A stretch of 64,000 nt of DNA, taken from positions 744,001-808,000 of the forward strand of contig CAWFMO010000001.1 of NCBI GenBank assembly GCA_963817065.1. Reading direction: 5' to 3'. Shown here piece after piece: positions 8,663 to 16,082 of this stretch (positions within the stretch are counted from its first letter, which is position 1; every line of letters starts with the position of its first letter). The translations under genes and the position numbers were made by a program. The notes under the pieces were generated by a model. It did not search any database. It was not told the DNA's origin and worked only from the letters and a program-made list of their open reading frames with translations. The stretch is from CAWFMO01 sp963817065 (GTDB lineage Bacteria; Actinomycetota; Thermoleophilia; Solirubrobacterales; 70-9).

Positions 8663-9537
8663 GCGGTCGGCAGCGCGGCCGCGGTCGTCCCGACCTCGAT
8701 TTCAGTTCGCTCGGCGGCCATCTCGATCGCCTCCGGCCGCCCGCCGAGCTCCTCCCAGCGGGCCTTCGCGGTGCCGTGCGCTTCGTCGAGGAAGTCGTCG
8801 GAGTGCAGCGGGTCGTGGTGGAAGAGCAGCAGCCGCTCGGCCTCGACGCGACGGGCGAAGGTCAGCGTGTCGGTGATCCGCGAGTGGCCCCAGCCGACGT
8901 GCTCCGGGTACTCGTCGTCGGTGTACTGGCAGTCGTGGACCAGCAGGCTCGCGTCGCGGGCGAGGTCGTAGCCGGAGATCCACTCCGGGTCGAGCTGGTC
9001 GAGCGGCGCCCCGAGCGCCGGCTCGTGGTCGGGGATGTAGGCGAGCGCGGTGTCGCCCTCGGTGATCCGGTAGCCGAGCGTCGGCCCGCGATGGGTCACG
9101 GCCTCGGCGCGGATCGTCGCCGAGCCGAGCTCCCACTCGCTCGCCGGGGTGTCGAGGAAGTTGACCTCGCAGGGCAGCTCGCGAACCTCGACCGGCGAGA
9201 GCGGGGCGGAGATGTAGCGCGCGATCCGGTCCTCGAGCGAGGCCTCGGGCGAGGCCGGGCCGTAGATCGTGATCTCGGACTCGGAGCGGAAGCAGGGCGG
9301 GAAGAACATCAGCCCCTGGATGTGGTCGAGGTGCAGGTGGGTGAGCAGGATCGTGACCTTGGGCAGCTTCGAGGCGAGCGCGATCCCGAGTCCGCGGATG
9401 CCGGTTCCCGCGTCGAGGATCAGCTCGGTGCCGTCGGAGAGCGTGAGCTGGACGCAGGAGGTGTTGCCGCCGTAGCGGTTCATCTCCGGCCCCGGCGCAG
9501 GGACCGATCCTCTTGCGCCCCATACCTTGAGTCTCAT
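8659..9537 (-). CDS. MBL-fold metallohydrolase
   Basis: A 292-residue metallo-beta-lactamase-fold protein without signal peptide. The metal-binding motif THLHLDH supplies His67, His69, Asp71 and His72. Further ligands are likely in AVTHRGPTLGYRI, LVHDCQYTDDEY and LLLFHHDPLHSD. The N-terminus MRLKVWGARGSVPAPG with RYGGNTSCV is characteristic of the phosphodiesterase/RNase Z-like branch that includes cyclic-nucleotide-PDE-like proteins. Likely a cytoplasmic Zn- or Fe-dependent phosphodiesterase or lactone/ester hydrolase; the substrate is not evident. It is the first gene of an operon with the S15-like hydrolase (TTGA overlap). ATG at 9537 is preceded by two tandem purine-rich repeats (9545-9580), each containing a ribosome-site-like AGAGGAAG. 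Confidence 0.85.
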   Translation of the reverse strand: MRLKVWGARGSVPAPGPEMNRYGGNTSCVQLTLSDGTELILDAGTGIRGLGIALASKLPKVTILLTHLHLDHIQGLMFFPPCFRSESEITIYGPASPEASLEDRIARYISAPLSPVEVRELPCEVNFLDTPASEWELGSATIRAEAVTHRGPTLGYRITEGDTALAYIPDHEPALGAPLDQLDPEWISGYDLARDASLLVHDCQYTDDEYPEHVGWGHSRITDTLTFARRVEAERLLLFHHDPLHSDDFLDEAHGTAKARWEELGGRPEAIEMAAERTEIEVGTTAAALPTA

Positions 9538-9544
9538 CTCACTC

Positions 9545-9580
9545 AGCTTCCTCTCACTTCACAGCTTCCTCTTACTTCAG
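9545..9580 (-). repeat. Two 18-bp tandem repeats over the ribosome-binding region of the MBL gene
   Basis: AGCTTCCTCTCACTTCAC is followed at once by AGCTTCCTCTTACTTCAG (16 of 18 identical on the plus strand). Read on the minus strand, each copy carries a GAGGAAG purine stretch upstream of the MBL start codon at 9537. A change in copy number would alter the ribosome-site context. Confidence 0.75.
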
Positions 9581-9581
9581 C

Positions 9582-9983
9582 CTATCCGCTCTGGTCCTTG
9601 GGCCAGAAGACAACGATCGCGCCCTGCTGGCCCTCGGCGGCGACGATCGGCAGCGCGCTGACCTCGACGTCGTGGTTGGTGCCGTCGGTCGAGCGGATGC
9701 AGTACTCGGCGTGGGTCGGTCGGCCGGCGCGCAGCGTCATCGTCGTCGGCAGCTCCTCGACCGGGATCGCCTCTCCGTCGTCGCCGAAGGGCCCGAACGT
9801 CGCCGTCCACTCCTCGGGCCCGAGCCTGCCGGACTCCTCGAACGACATCCCGAGCAGCGCCCCGGCGGCCTCGTTGTAGAAGACGAGCGATCCCGCCTCG
9901 TCGGCGAGGAAGGCGGGGGTCGTGAGGCTGGTGAGGAGGTTGCGCGCGAGTATGAGCTCGAGCGGTTTCTGGGCGCCGTCCAT
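9582..9983 (-). CDS. PAS domain protein
   Basis: 133 residues consisting essentially of one PAS sensor domain (~15-130): the AFLADEAGSLVFYNEAAGALLG opening, a helical middle, and a closing GAIVVFW strand after NHDVEVSALPI. There is no attached histidine kinase, GGDEF or HTH domain, so it would act as a stand-alone sensory or protein-binding module in the cytoplasm. The start is chosen at ATG 9983 (MDGAQKPLELILARNLL), where the PAS N-cap helix begins; an in-frame ATG at 10052 would overlap the divergent gene. Its neighbours do not reveal a partner. Ligand unknown. Confidence 0.75.
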   Translation of the reverse strand: MDGAQKPLELILARNLLTSLTTPAFLADEAGSLVFYNEAAGALLGMSFEESGRLGPEEWTATFGPFGDDGEAIPVEELPTTMTLRAGRPTHAEYCIRSTDGTNHDVEVSALPIVAAEGQQGAIVVFWPKDQSG

Positions 9984-10029
9984 TGCCGCGAGTGTGACGA
10001 ACTCTGTCGTATGGTGGCGGCGGGAGAGA

Positions 10030-11703
10030 ATGCCGCGGCTTCTGACATTCACGATCGGCCTCGCTCTGGCTGCCCTGTCGCTTCCGGCGGCGGCCGCGGC
10101 GCAGATCCCCGGGCTCCCGAGCCTGCCGATCCCGGGGCCGTCGCTGATCCAGCCGACACCCTTCGAGGGCGCCCAGGCCTCGCCGCGGCCGGTGGCGATG
10201 AGCGTGCCGCCGCGGCACCCCTACATGGCGCCGAACGAGCGCTCGAACCTCCACGACGACGCCTACATGACCGATACGTACCGCGGCCCCGGTCCGCTCG
10301 GGCGCGGGACGAGCGTCAACTCGGCGTTCTTCGTCCGCGAGTGCGGTTCGATCACCTTCGACTCGCGCGACCGGATCGTCACCGTCTGCGTCGGGGTCGA
10401 CGGCCCGGTGCTGGCGCTGATCGACCCCGATTCGCTCAACGTGCTCGCCGCCTACGCGCTGCCGCTGCGCGACCTCGGCAGCATCCTCAACGTCTTCAGC
10501 GACTTCAGCGGCGGCGGCTACTTCTACCTCGACCACCGCGACCACGCGATCATCCCGACGACCCAGCGTCACATCCTCGACGTGGCGACCGTCGAGGGCG
10601 GCCTGTTCGGTCCCCAGTTCCAGGTCGTCAAGGACTACGACGTCAGCGGGGCGGTCCCGGCCGGCCAGGGGATCGTCTCCGTGCTCCCCGACTGGAGCGG
10701 CCGGATCTGGTTCGTGACCCGCGGCGGGGTCGTCGGCACGATCGACCCGGGGAGCGGCGCCGTCAAGAGCATGCAGCTGCCCGGCGAGGGGATCTCGAAC
10801 TCGTTCTCGGTCGACGAGACCGGCGGGGTCTTCATCGTCTCCGACCGCGCCATGTACCGCTTCGACGCCGGCCCGGCCGGCGAGCCGACGGTGAGCTGGC
10901 GCGAGGTCTACGCGAACGTCGGGATCAAGAAGCCGGGCCAGAGCGACGCCGGCTCGGGCACGACGCCGACGGTCATGGACGACGACTTCGTCGCGATCAC
11001 CGACAACGGCGACCCGATGGGGGTCGTCGTCTACCGCCGCGGTCGCAACCCGGTGCCCCAGCGCCAGGTCTGCTCCCAGCCGGTCTTCGACCAGGGCAAA
11101 GGCAACACCGACCAGTCGCTGATCGGCACCGACGACTCGATGATCGTCGAGAACAACTACGGCTACTCGGGCCCGCTCGCGACCCAGTTCGGCGGCACGA
11201 CCGAGCCGGGGCTGGCGCGGGTCGACATCATCGAGACGAAGACTTCGACCGCGGCGCCGTCCCAGCCTTCGAGCCCGGCGAAGAAGGTGAAGAAGAAGAA
11301 GCGGAAGAAGGGCAAGCGGGCTAAGGGCAAGCGCGGCAAGCGCAAGAAAAAGAAGAAGAAGCGCCCTGTCGTCTCCGCCACCCCCGGCGACCCGGTCGTC
11401 GAGACGACCACCGAGTACGGCTGCCGGCTCGTCTGGCGCAGCGAGGAGCGCGCCCCGTCGGTGGTCCCGAAGCTTTCGCTCGCCAACGGCCTCGTCTACA
11501 CGTACACGAAGCCGAAGCGCGACGACGGCGCCGACGCCTGGTACTTCACGGCGCTCGATTTCCGCAGCGGCGCGACGGTCTACAGGCGCCTGGCCGGGAT
11601 CGGCATCGGCTTCAACAACAACTACGCGCCCGTGACCCTGGGCCCGGACGGCGCGGCCTACGTCGGCACGCTCGGAGGCGTCGTCCGACTGAAGGACCAG
11701 TAG
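10030..11703 (+). CDS. Secreted beta-propeller-like protein interrupted by a polylysine segment
   Basis: 557 residues starting at ATG 10030 with ribosome site GGGAGAG; the signal peptide ends near LPAAAAA. The mature part has repeating four-strand signatures typical of PQQ/quinoprotein-like propellers (VLALIDPDSLNVLAAY, GRIWFVTRGGVVGTIDPGSGAV, FIVSDRAMYRFDAG, AAYVGTLGGVVRL). Around residues 415-445 an almost purely Lys/Arg/Gly stretch (KKVKKKKRKKGK ...) splits the repeats, after which the last blades resume (CRLVWRSEERAP, WYFTALDFRSGATV). No catalytic motif. Because propellers close by joining the last and first blades, the basic segment probably forms an exposed loop that could bind anionic wall polymers. 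It is divergent from the PAS gene with only 46 bases between. Confidence 0.7.
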   Translation: MPRLLTFTIGLALAALSLPAAAAAQIPGLPSLPIPGPSLIQPTPFEGAQASPRPVAMSVPPRHPYMAPNERSNLHDDAYMTDTYRGPGPLGRGTSVNSAFFVRECGSITFDSRDRIVTVCVGVDGPVLALIDPDSLNVLAAYALPLRDLGSILNVFSDFSGGGYFYLDHRDHAIIPTTQRHILDVATVEGGLFGPQFQVVKDYDVSGAVPAGQGIVSVLPDWSGRIWFVTRGGVVGTIDPGSGAVKSMQLPGEGISNSFSVDETGGVFIVSDRAMYRFDAGPAGEPTVSWREVYANVGIKKPGQSDAGSGTTPTVMDDDFVAITDNGDPMGVVVYRRGRNPVPQRQVCSQPVFDQGKGNTDQSLIGTDDSMIVENNYGYSGPLATQFGGTTEPGLARVDIIETKTSTAAPSQPSSPAKKVKKKKRKKGKRAKGKRGKRKKKKKKRPVVSATPGDPVVETTTEYGCRLVWRSEERAPSVVPKLSLANGLVYTYTKPKRDDGADAWYFTALDFRSGATVYRRLAGIGIGFNNNYAPVTLGPDGAAYVGTLGGVVRLKDQ

Positions 11704-11709
11704 TAGCGG

Positions 11710-11856
11710 CTACTCGAGCTTGCCGATCTTGAAGATCTTCGTGCCGCAGTCGGGACAGGTCCCCTGGATCGCCGGGCGGCCGTTCTTCATCGTCACCTGC
11801 TCCGGATCCTTGATCTCCACCTTCTTGCGCTCCTTGACGCAGTACCCCTCTGCCAT
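11710..11856 (-). CDS. DUF5679 family zinc-ribbon-like mini-protein
   Basis: A 48-residue protein. MAEGYCVKERKKVEI, then VTMKNGRPAIQGTCPDCGTKIFKIGK, matches the very conserved actinobacterial DUF5679 family. The second half keeps the CPDCG knuckle; in the first knuckle, where the family normally has YCVKCK, this copy reads YCVKERK, so one Cys of the usual four is missing. ATG at 11856 has a strong ribosome site (AAAGGAG) about 8 bases upstream. It lies tail-to-tail with the propeller gene, 6 bases apart. The family's function is not established; small zinc-ribbon proteins of this kind are thought to bind nucleic acid or protein. Confidence 0.85.
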   Translation of the reverse strand: MAEGYCVKERKKVEIKDPEQVTMKNGRPAIQGTCPDCGTKIFKIGKLE

Positions 11857-11949
11857 GCCGGGTGCTCCTTTCAGGCGTGGGTCGACAAGCGCAACGTAGC
11901 CCACCACACGGACACCTGCCAGGGGGCCGGATAGATTTCGCGGCCACCC

Positions 11950-12861
11950 GTGCTCGCGTCCCTGGCCAGCTCCTGCAAGCGAATCGCCGATTCGCCCCGA
12001 TTCCAGGGATTCATCTTCCTGGTGATCGTCGCGAACGCGGTCGTGCTCGGCCTCCAGACCTACGACGCGATCGACGACGACATCGGCGGGACCCTGCACC
12101 TGCTGAACGACGTCTTCCTCGGCGTCTTCGTGCTCGAGATGACGATCAGGATCGCCGCCTACGGGCGCCGGCCCGACGAGTTCTTCCGCGACGGCTGGAA
12201 CGTCTTCGACTTCATCACCGTCTTTGCCGCGTTCGTCCCCGGCGTGCGCGAGAACGCGACCCTGCTGCGGCTCGTGCGGCTGCTGCGCGTGGTGCGGGTC
12301 GTCAGCGTGCTGCCCGACCTGCGGGTACTGCTCGCGGGCATGGTCCGCAGCCTTCCCCCGATCGGCAGCATGGCGGTGCTCGCGCTGTTGCTGATCTACG
12401 TCTACGGGATGGTCGGCTGGCTGCTGTTCGGCGACGATTGGCCCGAGCGCTGGGGCGACATCGGTACCGCGATGCTGACCCTGTTCACGGTCCTGACGCT
12501 CGAGGGCTGGAACGACATCCTCTTCCAGGCCCAGGAGATCCACCCGTGGTCGTGGGTGTTCTTCGTCAGCTTCGTCCTGCTCGCGTCGTTCCTGCTGATC
12601 AACATCCTGATCGCGATCATCATCAACTCGGTAGAGGAGGCCCGCGAGGCCGACCGCGCGCAGCGGATCGAGGTCGAGCATGCGGAGGCGGCGGCGGAGG
12701 GGCGCGCCGTCGACGAGGACCTCGAGGTCGAGGCGAGGCTGCTGGCCCTGAAGCGGGCGCTCGAGGACCTCGAGGCCGAGCTCGCGGTCCGCGGCCACTC
12801 GGTCAAGGACCCGGAGAAGAAGCCGAAGCTCAGGGCGCGCTCGCGCCGCGGGCGCGCCTAG
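11950..12861 (+). CDS. Voltage-gated sodium/calcium channel (NaChBac-like) subunit
   Basis: 303 residues with the six-helix layout of one ion-channel domain: S1 ~20-38 (FQGFIFLVIVANAVVLGL), S2 ~50-70, S3 ~83-96 (VFDFITVFAAFVPG), S4 with Arg at 107, 110, 113 and 116 every third position, S5 ~137-160, pore loop, and S6 ~200-228 (FFVSFVLLASFLLINILIAIIINS). The selectivity filter is TLEGWND (residues 183-189), whereas NaChBac-type sodium channels have TLESW. It is followed by a C-terminal helix rich in Glu/Ala/Leu (~229-280) that fits the tetramer coiled coil of bacterial channels. It should form a homotetramer opened by membrane depolarisation. The start GTG 11950 lacks an obvious strong ribosome site. 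Family certain; ion preference not. Confidence 0.9.
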   Translation: MLASLASSCKRIADSPRFQGFIFLVIVANAVVLGLQTYDAIDDDIGGTLHLLNDVFLGVFVLEMTIRIAAYGRRPDEFFRDGWNVFDFITVFAAFVPGVRENATLLRLVRLLRVVRVVSVLPDLRVLLAGMVRSLPPIGSMAVLALLLIYVYGMVGWLLFGDDWPERWGDIGTAMLTLFTVLTLEGWNDILFQAQEIHPWSWVFFVSFVLLASFLLINILIAIIINSVEEAREADRAQRIEVEHAEAAAEGRAVDEDLEVEARLLALKRALEDLEAELAVRGHSVKDPEKKPKLRARSRRGRA

Positions 12862-12876
12862 CGTCCCGCGACGCGG

Positions 12877-13446
12877 CTAGGGGGTGGTGGGCGCCGGCGT
12901 CGGAGTCGTCGGCGTCGGCAGCGTCGGGGTCGCCGCGCCGCCCTGCTGGCGCAACGAGGAGATCTGCTGGGTGAGCTGCTGGTTGCGGCTCTCGAGCCCC
13001 TTTATCTGCGTCTGAAGCGCGGTGATCTGGTCGGTGACCGACTTCTTGCCCTCGTTCGCCGCGTCGACCTCGCCGCTCAGGGTGTCGACCTGCTTCTCGA
13101 TCGAGTCGAGGTTGTTTTTGGTCGCGGCGTCGTTGTGGGTCGTGATCCCGAAGTAGAGCGCCACGCCCGCTGCGGCGAGCGCTACGACCAGCCCCGCCGC
13201 GGCGATCCAGGTCATGCGGCTCTGCTTGCGCTCGATCTGGTCGACCCAGCCCCGCAGACCGTCGATCTGGCCCGGGATGTCGGGCGGCGGCTTAGGCTTG
13301 CCCTTCGCGCCGGCCTTCGGGGTTGCCGCCTTGGAAGCCGTGGTCTTCGAGGAAGCCGCCTTCGAGGAAGCGGTCGTCTTCGAGGACGCCCCCTTGGCCT
13401 TGGCGGCGGGCTTGCGGGCCTTGGATGTGGGCTTCTTGGCAGCCAT
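12877..13446 (-). CDS. Single-pass membrane protein with histone-H1-like N-terminus and coiled coil
   Basis: 189 residues in four parts. Residues 1-57 are a Lys/Ala/Ser-rich tail with repeats (SSKTTASSKAASSKTTASK). About 58-76 is a linker (DGLRGWVDQIERKQSR). One transmembrane helix follows (79-101, TWIAAAGLVVALAAAGVALYF), then a coiled coil of Asn/Gln/Leu heptads (~108-170, TDQITALQTQIKGLESRNQQ) and a Thr/Pro tail. The basic end is expected inside the cell and the coiled coil outside by the positive-inside rule. The basic tail resembles eukaryotic-H1-like DNA-binding tails of actinobacterial nucleoid proteins, so DNA or polyphosphate tethering to the membrane is conceivable. No enzyme motif. 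Convergent with the channel gene, 15 bases apart. Confidence 0.7.
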   Translation of the reverse strand: MAAKKPTSKARKPAAKAKGASSKTTASSKAASSKTTASKAATPKAGAKGKPKPPPDIPGQIDGLRGWVDQIERKQSRMTWIAAAGLVVALAAAGVALYFGITTHNDAATKNNLDSIEKQVDTLSGEVDAANEGKKSVTDQITALQTQIKGLESRNQQLTQQISSLRQQGGAATPTLPTPTTPTPAPTTP

Positions 13447-13503
13447 TGGGCGGAGATCCTAGACTAGCCGCCCCCGCAAACCGACTTGCTAGGAGATCCC
13501 TTA

Positions 13504-14667
13504 ATGCCCGAAGCAGTGATCGTTGACACCCTCCGCACCCCGATCGGGCGCGCCTTCAAGGGCTCGCTGGCCCAGCTGCGCCCCGACGAGATGGGCGCCT
13601 TCGTCATCGACCGGCTGCTCGAGCGCAACGAGGCGGTCGACCCCGACTCGATCGAGGACGTGTTCGCGGGCTGCGGCATGCCGCAGGGCCTCCAGGCCTT
13701 CAACATCGCGCGGATCATGGTCCTGCTCTCGGAGAAGCTGCCCCAGTCGGTCAACGGGGTGACGATGTCGCGCTACTGCGCCTCGAGCCTCGACTCGATC
13801 CGCCACGCGGCCAACGCGGTCCGCGCCGGCCAGGGCGACACCTACATCGCCGCCGGGGTCGAGTGGGTGAGCCGCTACAACGAGCGCACCGAGCCCGCCG
13901 GCGCCGCGGACCAGAACGAGAAGCTCCAGGGCAAGGACGGCACGCCCAACGCCTACATCGACATGGGTGACACCGCCGTCAACGTCGCCAAGAAGTACGA
14001 GGTCAGCCGCGCCGACATGGACAAGTACGCGCAGCGCTCCCAGGAGCTCGCGGTCAAGTCCCAGGAGGACGGCTTCTTCGACCGCGAGATCGTGCCGGTC
14101 AAGGACCAGGACGGCAACGAGGTCGCCAAGGACGACGGCCCGCGCGCCTCCTCGACGCTCGAGAAGCTCTCGCAGCTCCCCGAGGCCTTCGAGGGCGGCG
14201 GCGGAGTCACCGCCGGCAACTCGTGCCCGCTCAACGACGGCGCCGGAGCGGCGCTGATCATGAGCGACGAGAAGGCCAAGGAGCTCGGCCTCGAGCCGCG
14301 GGCGAAGATCATCACCGCCGCGACCCACGGCAACGAGCCCGAGCTGATGGGCGTCGCGCCGATCGGCGCGATCAAGAAGGTGCTCGACCGCTCGGGGATG
14401 AAGATCGAAGACATCGAGACGGTCGAGCTCAACGAGGCCTTCGCCGCCCAGGTGATCCCGATCATGGACGAGTGCGGGATCCCGCTCGAGAAGATGAACC
14501 CGCACGGCGGCGCGATCGCGCTCGGCCACCCGTTCGGGATGACCGGCGTCCGGATCATGGGCACGCTGCTGAACGGCCTCGAGACCGACGACAAGCAGGT
14601 CGGCCTCGAGACGATGTGCGTCGCCGGCGGCCAGGGCGAGGCGATGATCGTCGAGCGGATGAACTAG
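13504..14667 (+). CDS. Acetyl-CoA C-acyltransferase (thiolase)
   Basis: 387 residues, normal thiolase length. It cleaves 3-ketoacyl-CoA to acetyl-CoA plus a shortened acyl-CoA, or catalyses the reverse condensation, in the cytoplasm. Key residues are visible: nucleophile Cys92 (SRYCASSLDSI), His342 in GGAIALGHPFGMTG, Cys372 in CVAGGQGEAM, and the NEAFAAQ motif before the His. ATG 13504 is selected over an in-frame upstream start at 13486 because AGGAG lies at 13491-13495. A hairpin-like inverted repeat follows the stop (14689-14704). It stands alone here, though an acyl-CoA dehydrogenase, a crotonase and an SDR of beta-oxidation type occur elsewhere in the window, so fatty-acid degradation (FadA role) is likelier than polyhydroxyalkanoate synthesis. 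Confidence 0.9.
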   Translation: MPEAVIVDTLRTPIGRAFKGSLAQLRPDEMGAFVIDRLLERNEAVDPDSIEDVFAGCGMPQGLQAFNIARIMVLLSEKLPQSVNGVTMSRYCASSLDSIRHAANAVRAGQGDTYIAAGVEWVSRYNERTEPAGAADQNEKLQGKDGTPNAYIDMGDTAVNVAKKYEVSRADMDKYAQRSQELAVKSQEDGFFDREIVPVKDQDGNEVAKDDGPRASSTLEKLSQLPEAFEGGGGVTAGNSCPLNDGAGAALIMSDEKAKELGLEPRAKIITAATHGNEPELMGVAPIGAIKKVLDRSGMKIEDIETVELNEAFAAQVIPIMDECGIPLEKMNPHGGAIALGHPFGMTGVRIMGTLLNGLETDDKQVGLETMCVAGGQGEAMIVERMN

Positions 14668-14983
14668 CCGAGGGTGAACTGACACGAAGCGCGAGCTTTC
14701 GCGCGCCTGATCCGGGCAGGATCGGAGCGTGTCTGAAAGATCGGTCCATGAACCCAACCCGGGTACCCCCCGCTAGGACGAGTGGCGTCGCGAGCGGGGA
14801 TACCCGGCGCTCGAGCCGGTGGCGGGAGCCAAGGCGCGGGCACGGGAGCGCGGAGTCCAGCAGGGAAGAAGCTGGCACCCGCTGATTTCGAGTCGCTCGC
14901 CGACCTCGCCCACCAGCACGGCGTCGCCGCAACCACAATGGCGCGGATCATCGTGGTCCGTGAGTTGCGGCTCGGCGACCGAG
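14668..14983. other. 316-base intergenic stretch with a hairpin and a possible gene relic
   Basis: Between the thiolase stop and the next minus-strand gene. At 14689-14704 GCGCGA-GCTT-TCGCGC forms a 6-bp hairpin that may terminate thiolase transcription, with no T-run. The right half codes, in one plus frame, for a segment resembling a ribbon-helix-helix domain (listed separately). I found no tRNA fold and no recognisable riboswitch. Confidence 0.5.
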
Positions 14984-14990
14984 CTAGGCG
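14866..14990 (+). pseudogene. Possible remnant of a ribbon-helix-helix (antitoxin-like) gene
   Basis: In the frame starting AAG 14866 the translation KKLAPADFESLADLAHQHG, then VAATTMARIIVVREL, has the pattern of a CopG/RHH DNA-binding domain: beta strand, helix with LADLAHQHGV, turn, helix. Codon third positions are GC-rich as in true genes here. There is no good start codon with ribosome site in this frame (nearest is GTG 14782, giving a low-complexity N-terminus), and the frame runs on into the antisense of the next gene. It therefore looks like a decayed or truncated gene. It could also be chance. Confidence 0.3.
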
Positions 14991-15382
14991 TTGGGCGGGA
15001 GGTCGTCTTCGGCCTCCTGCACGCGCTGCTGGTCGAACCCCTCGGACTCGCGCTTCTTGCGGTCGAGCCAGGCCTTCTGCCCGTCAACCATCGCGCGCTC
15101 GTCGACGATGAACTCGGAGTTGTCGCTCGCGTCGTAGCGGATCGGGACCACGTCGCCGGCGGCGGGGGAGAGGCTGGTGCCGGTGAAGAAGTTGCCGAGC
15201 GTGAAGTCCCGCTCGTGCTCGCTTCCGTCCTCGAATTTCGCGCGCACCGTGACGTCGTAGTGGACGGTCGTCCTCGACCCTTCCGGCCCCCGCTCGCCGC
15301 CCCGCTTCTTGGAGGCCGTGACGAGCCCCTTGCCCTGCTTGCCGTTGCGCTTGAGGCGCAATTTCCCGAACACGGCAAGCAT
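14984..15382 (-). CDS. Hypothetical protein, predicted small beta-rich domain
   Basis: 132 residues when started at ATG 15382 (MLAVFGKLRLKRNGKQGKG); an in-frame start at 15448 would overlap the divergent gene, so the shorter form is chosen. Residues ~10-30 are basic; ~40-100 contain alternating strands (VHYDVTVRAKFEDGS, GNFFTGTSLSPAAGDVVPIRYD) reminiscent of DUF3592/OB-like folds; the end is a charged helix (DGQKAWLDRKKRESEGFDQQR). No membrane segment or signal peptide. I do not recognise a named family. It is divergent from the DUF4126 gene with 16 bases between the start codons, so both promoters must overlap the other gene's 5' end or be leaderless. Confidence 0.65.
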   Translation of the reverse strand: MLAVFGKLRLKRNGKQGKGLVTASKKRGGERGPEGSRTTVHYDVTVRAKFEDGSEHERDFTLGNFFTGTSLSPAAGDVVPIRYDASDNSEFIVDERAMVDGQKAWLDRKKRESEGFDQQRVQEAEDDLPPNA

Positions 15383-15398
15383 CCTAAGGTTCCCGGCA

Positions 15399-16004
15399 AT
15401 GGATCTCGCGGCAACCGTCTTCAGCTCGGGGTGGGCCTCGGGCGTCAACGCCTACGCGACCGTGCTCGTGCTCGGGCTGCTCGGCCGGGCGGGGGTCGGC
15501 GAAGTGCCCGACGAGCTGACCAAGGAGCCGATCCTGATCGGCGCCGGGGTCATGTACGCGATCGAGTTCGTCACCGACAAGGTCCCGCTGCTCGACAACA
15601 CCTGGGACCTGATCCACACCGCGATCCGGCCCGCGATCGGGAGCCTGCTCGGGATCGAGTTCTCCGACGCCGACCAGGCCGCGAGCACGATGGACGACGT
15701 GCTCGCCGGCGGCGGGGCTGGGGCGACCTCGCTGACCAGCCACGCGGTCAAGTCGAGCCTGCGACTCGGGATCAACGCCTCGCCGGAGCCGTTCTCGAAC
15801 ATCATCACGAGCCTCGCCGAGGACGCTGCGGTGATCGGCGTCACCGCGCTCGCGGTCGAGCACCCCGTCGAGGCGGCGGTGATCGCCGGCATTCTTCTCA
15901 TCCTCGGGATCGCGCTCGTGATCCTGATCTGGAGCCAGATCCGGAAGGCCTGGCGCCGACGCCAGGAACGCAGACGGGACCGCGAGCGGGGGCCGCCGCC
16001 CTAA
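15399..16004 (+). CDS. DUF4126 family membrane protein
   Basis: 201 residues from ATG 15399. The N-terminal block, with SSGWASGVNAYATVLVLGLLGR and then IEFVTDKVPLLDNTWDLIHT, is the DUF4126 signature, including the DK-(V/I)P-x-(V/L)D motif. Predicted membrane helices lie near 15-32, 48-58 and, strongly, ~155-182 (AAVIAGILLILGIALVILIW), followed by an Arg-rich cytoplasmic end (RRRQERRRDRER). The role of the family is unknown; integral membrane location is well supported. The ATG at 15399 is preferred over an upstream frame opening at 15309 because the family motif begins right after it. Confidence 0.85.
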   Translation: MDLAATVFSSGWASGVNAYATVLVLGLLGRAGVGEVPDELTKEPILIGAGVMYAIEFVTDKVPLLDNTWDLIHTAIRPAIGSLLGIEFSDADQAASTMDDVLAGGGAGATSLTSHAVKSSLRLGINASPEPFSNIITSLAEDAAVIGVTALAVEHPVEAAVIAGILLILGIALVILIWSQIRKAWRRRQERRRDRERGPPP

Positions 16005-16082
16005 GCGTGCGAACGCCGGGTGTTCGTGCTTAGAATTCCGCCAGCGTCGATACCGAAAACTATGTATCGAAAGGGAGACATC

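Noticed and set aside
14668..14983. tRNA or riboswitch (c-di-AMP type) in the intergenic stretch
   Set aside because: No cloverleaf, CCA-compatible acceptor stem or consensus riboswitch core could be drawn; only a short hairpin and a coding-like frame are visible.
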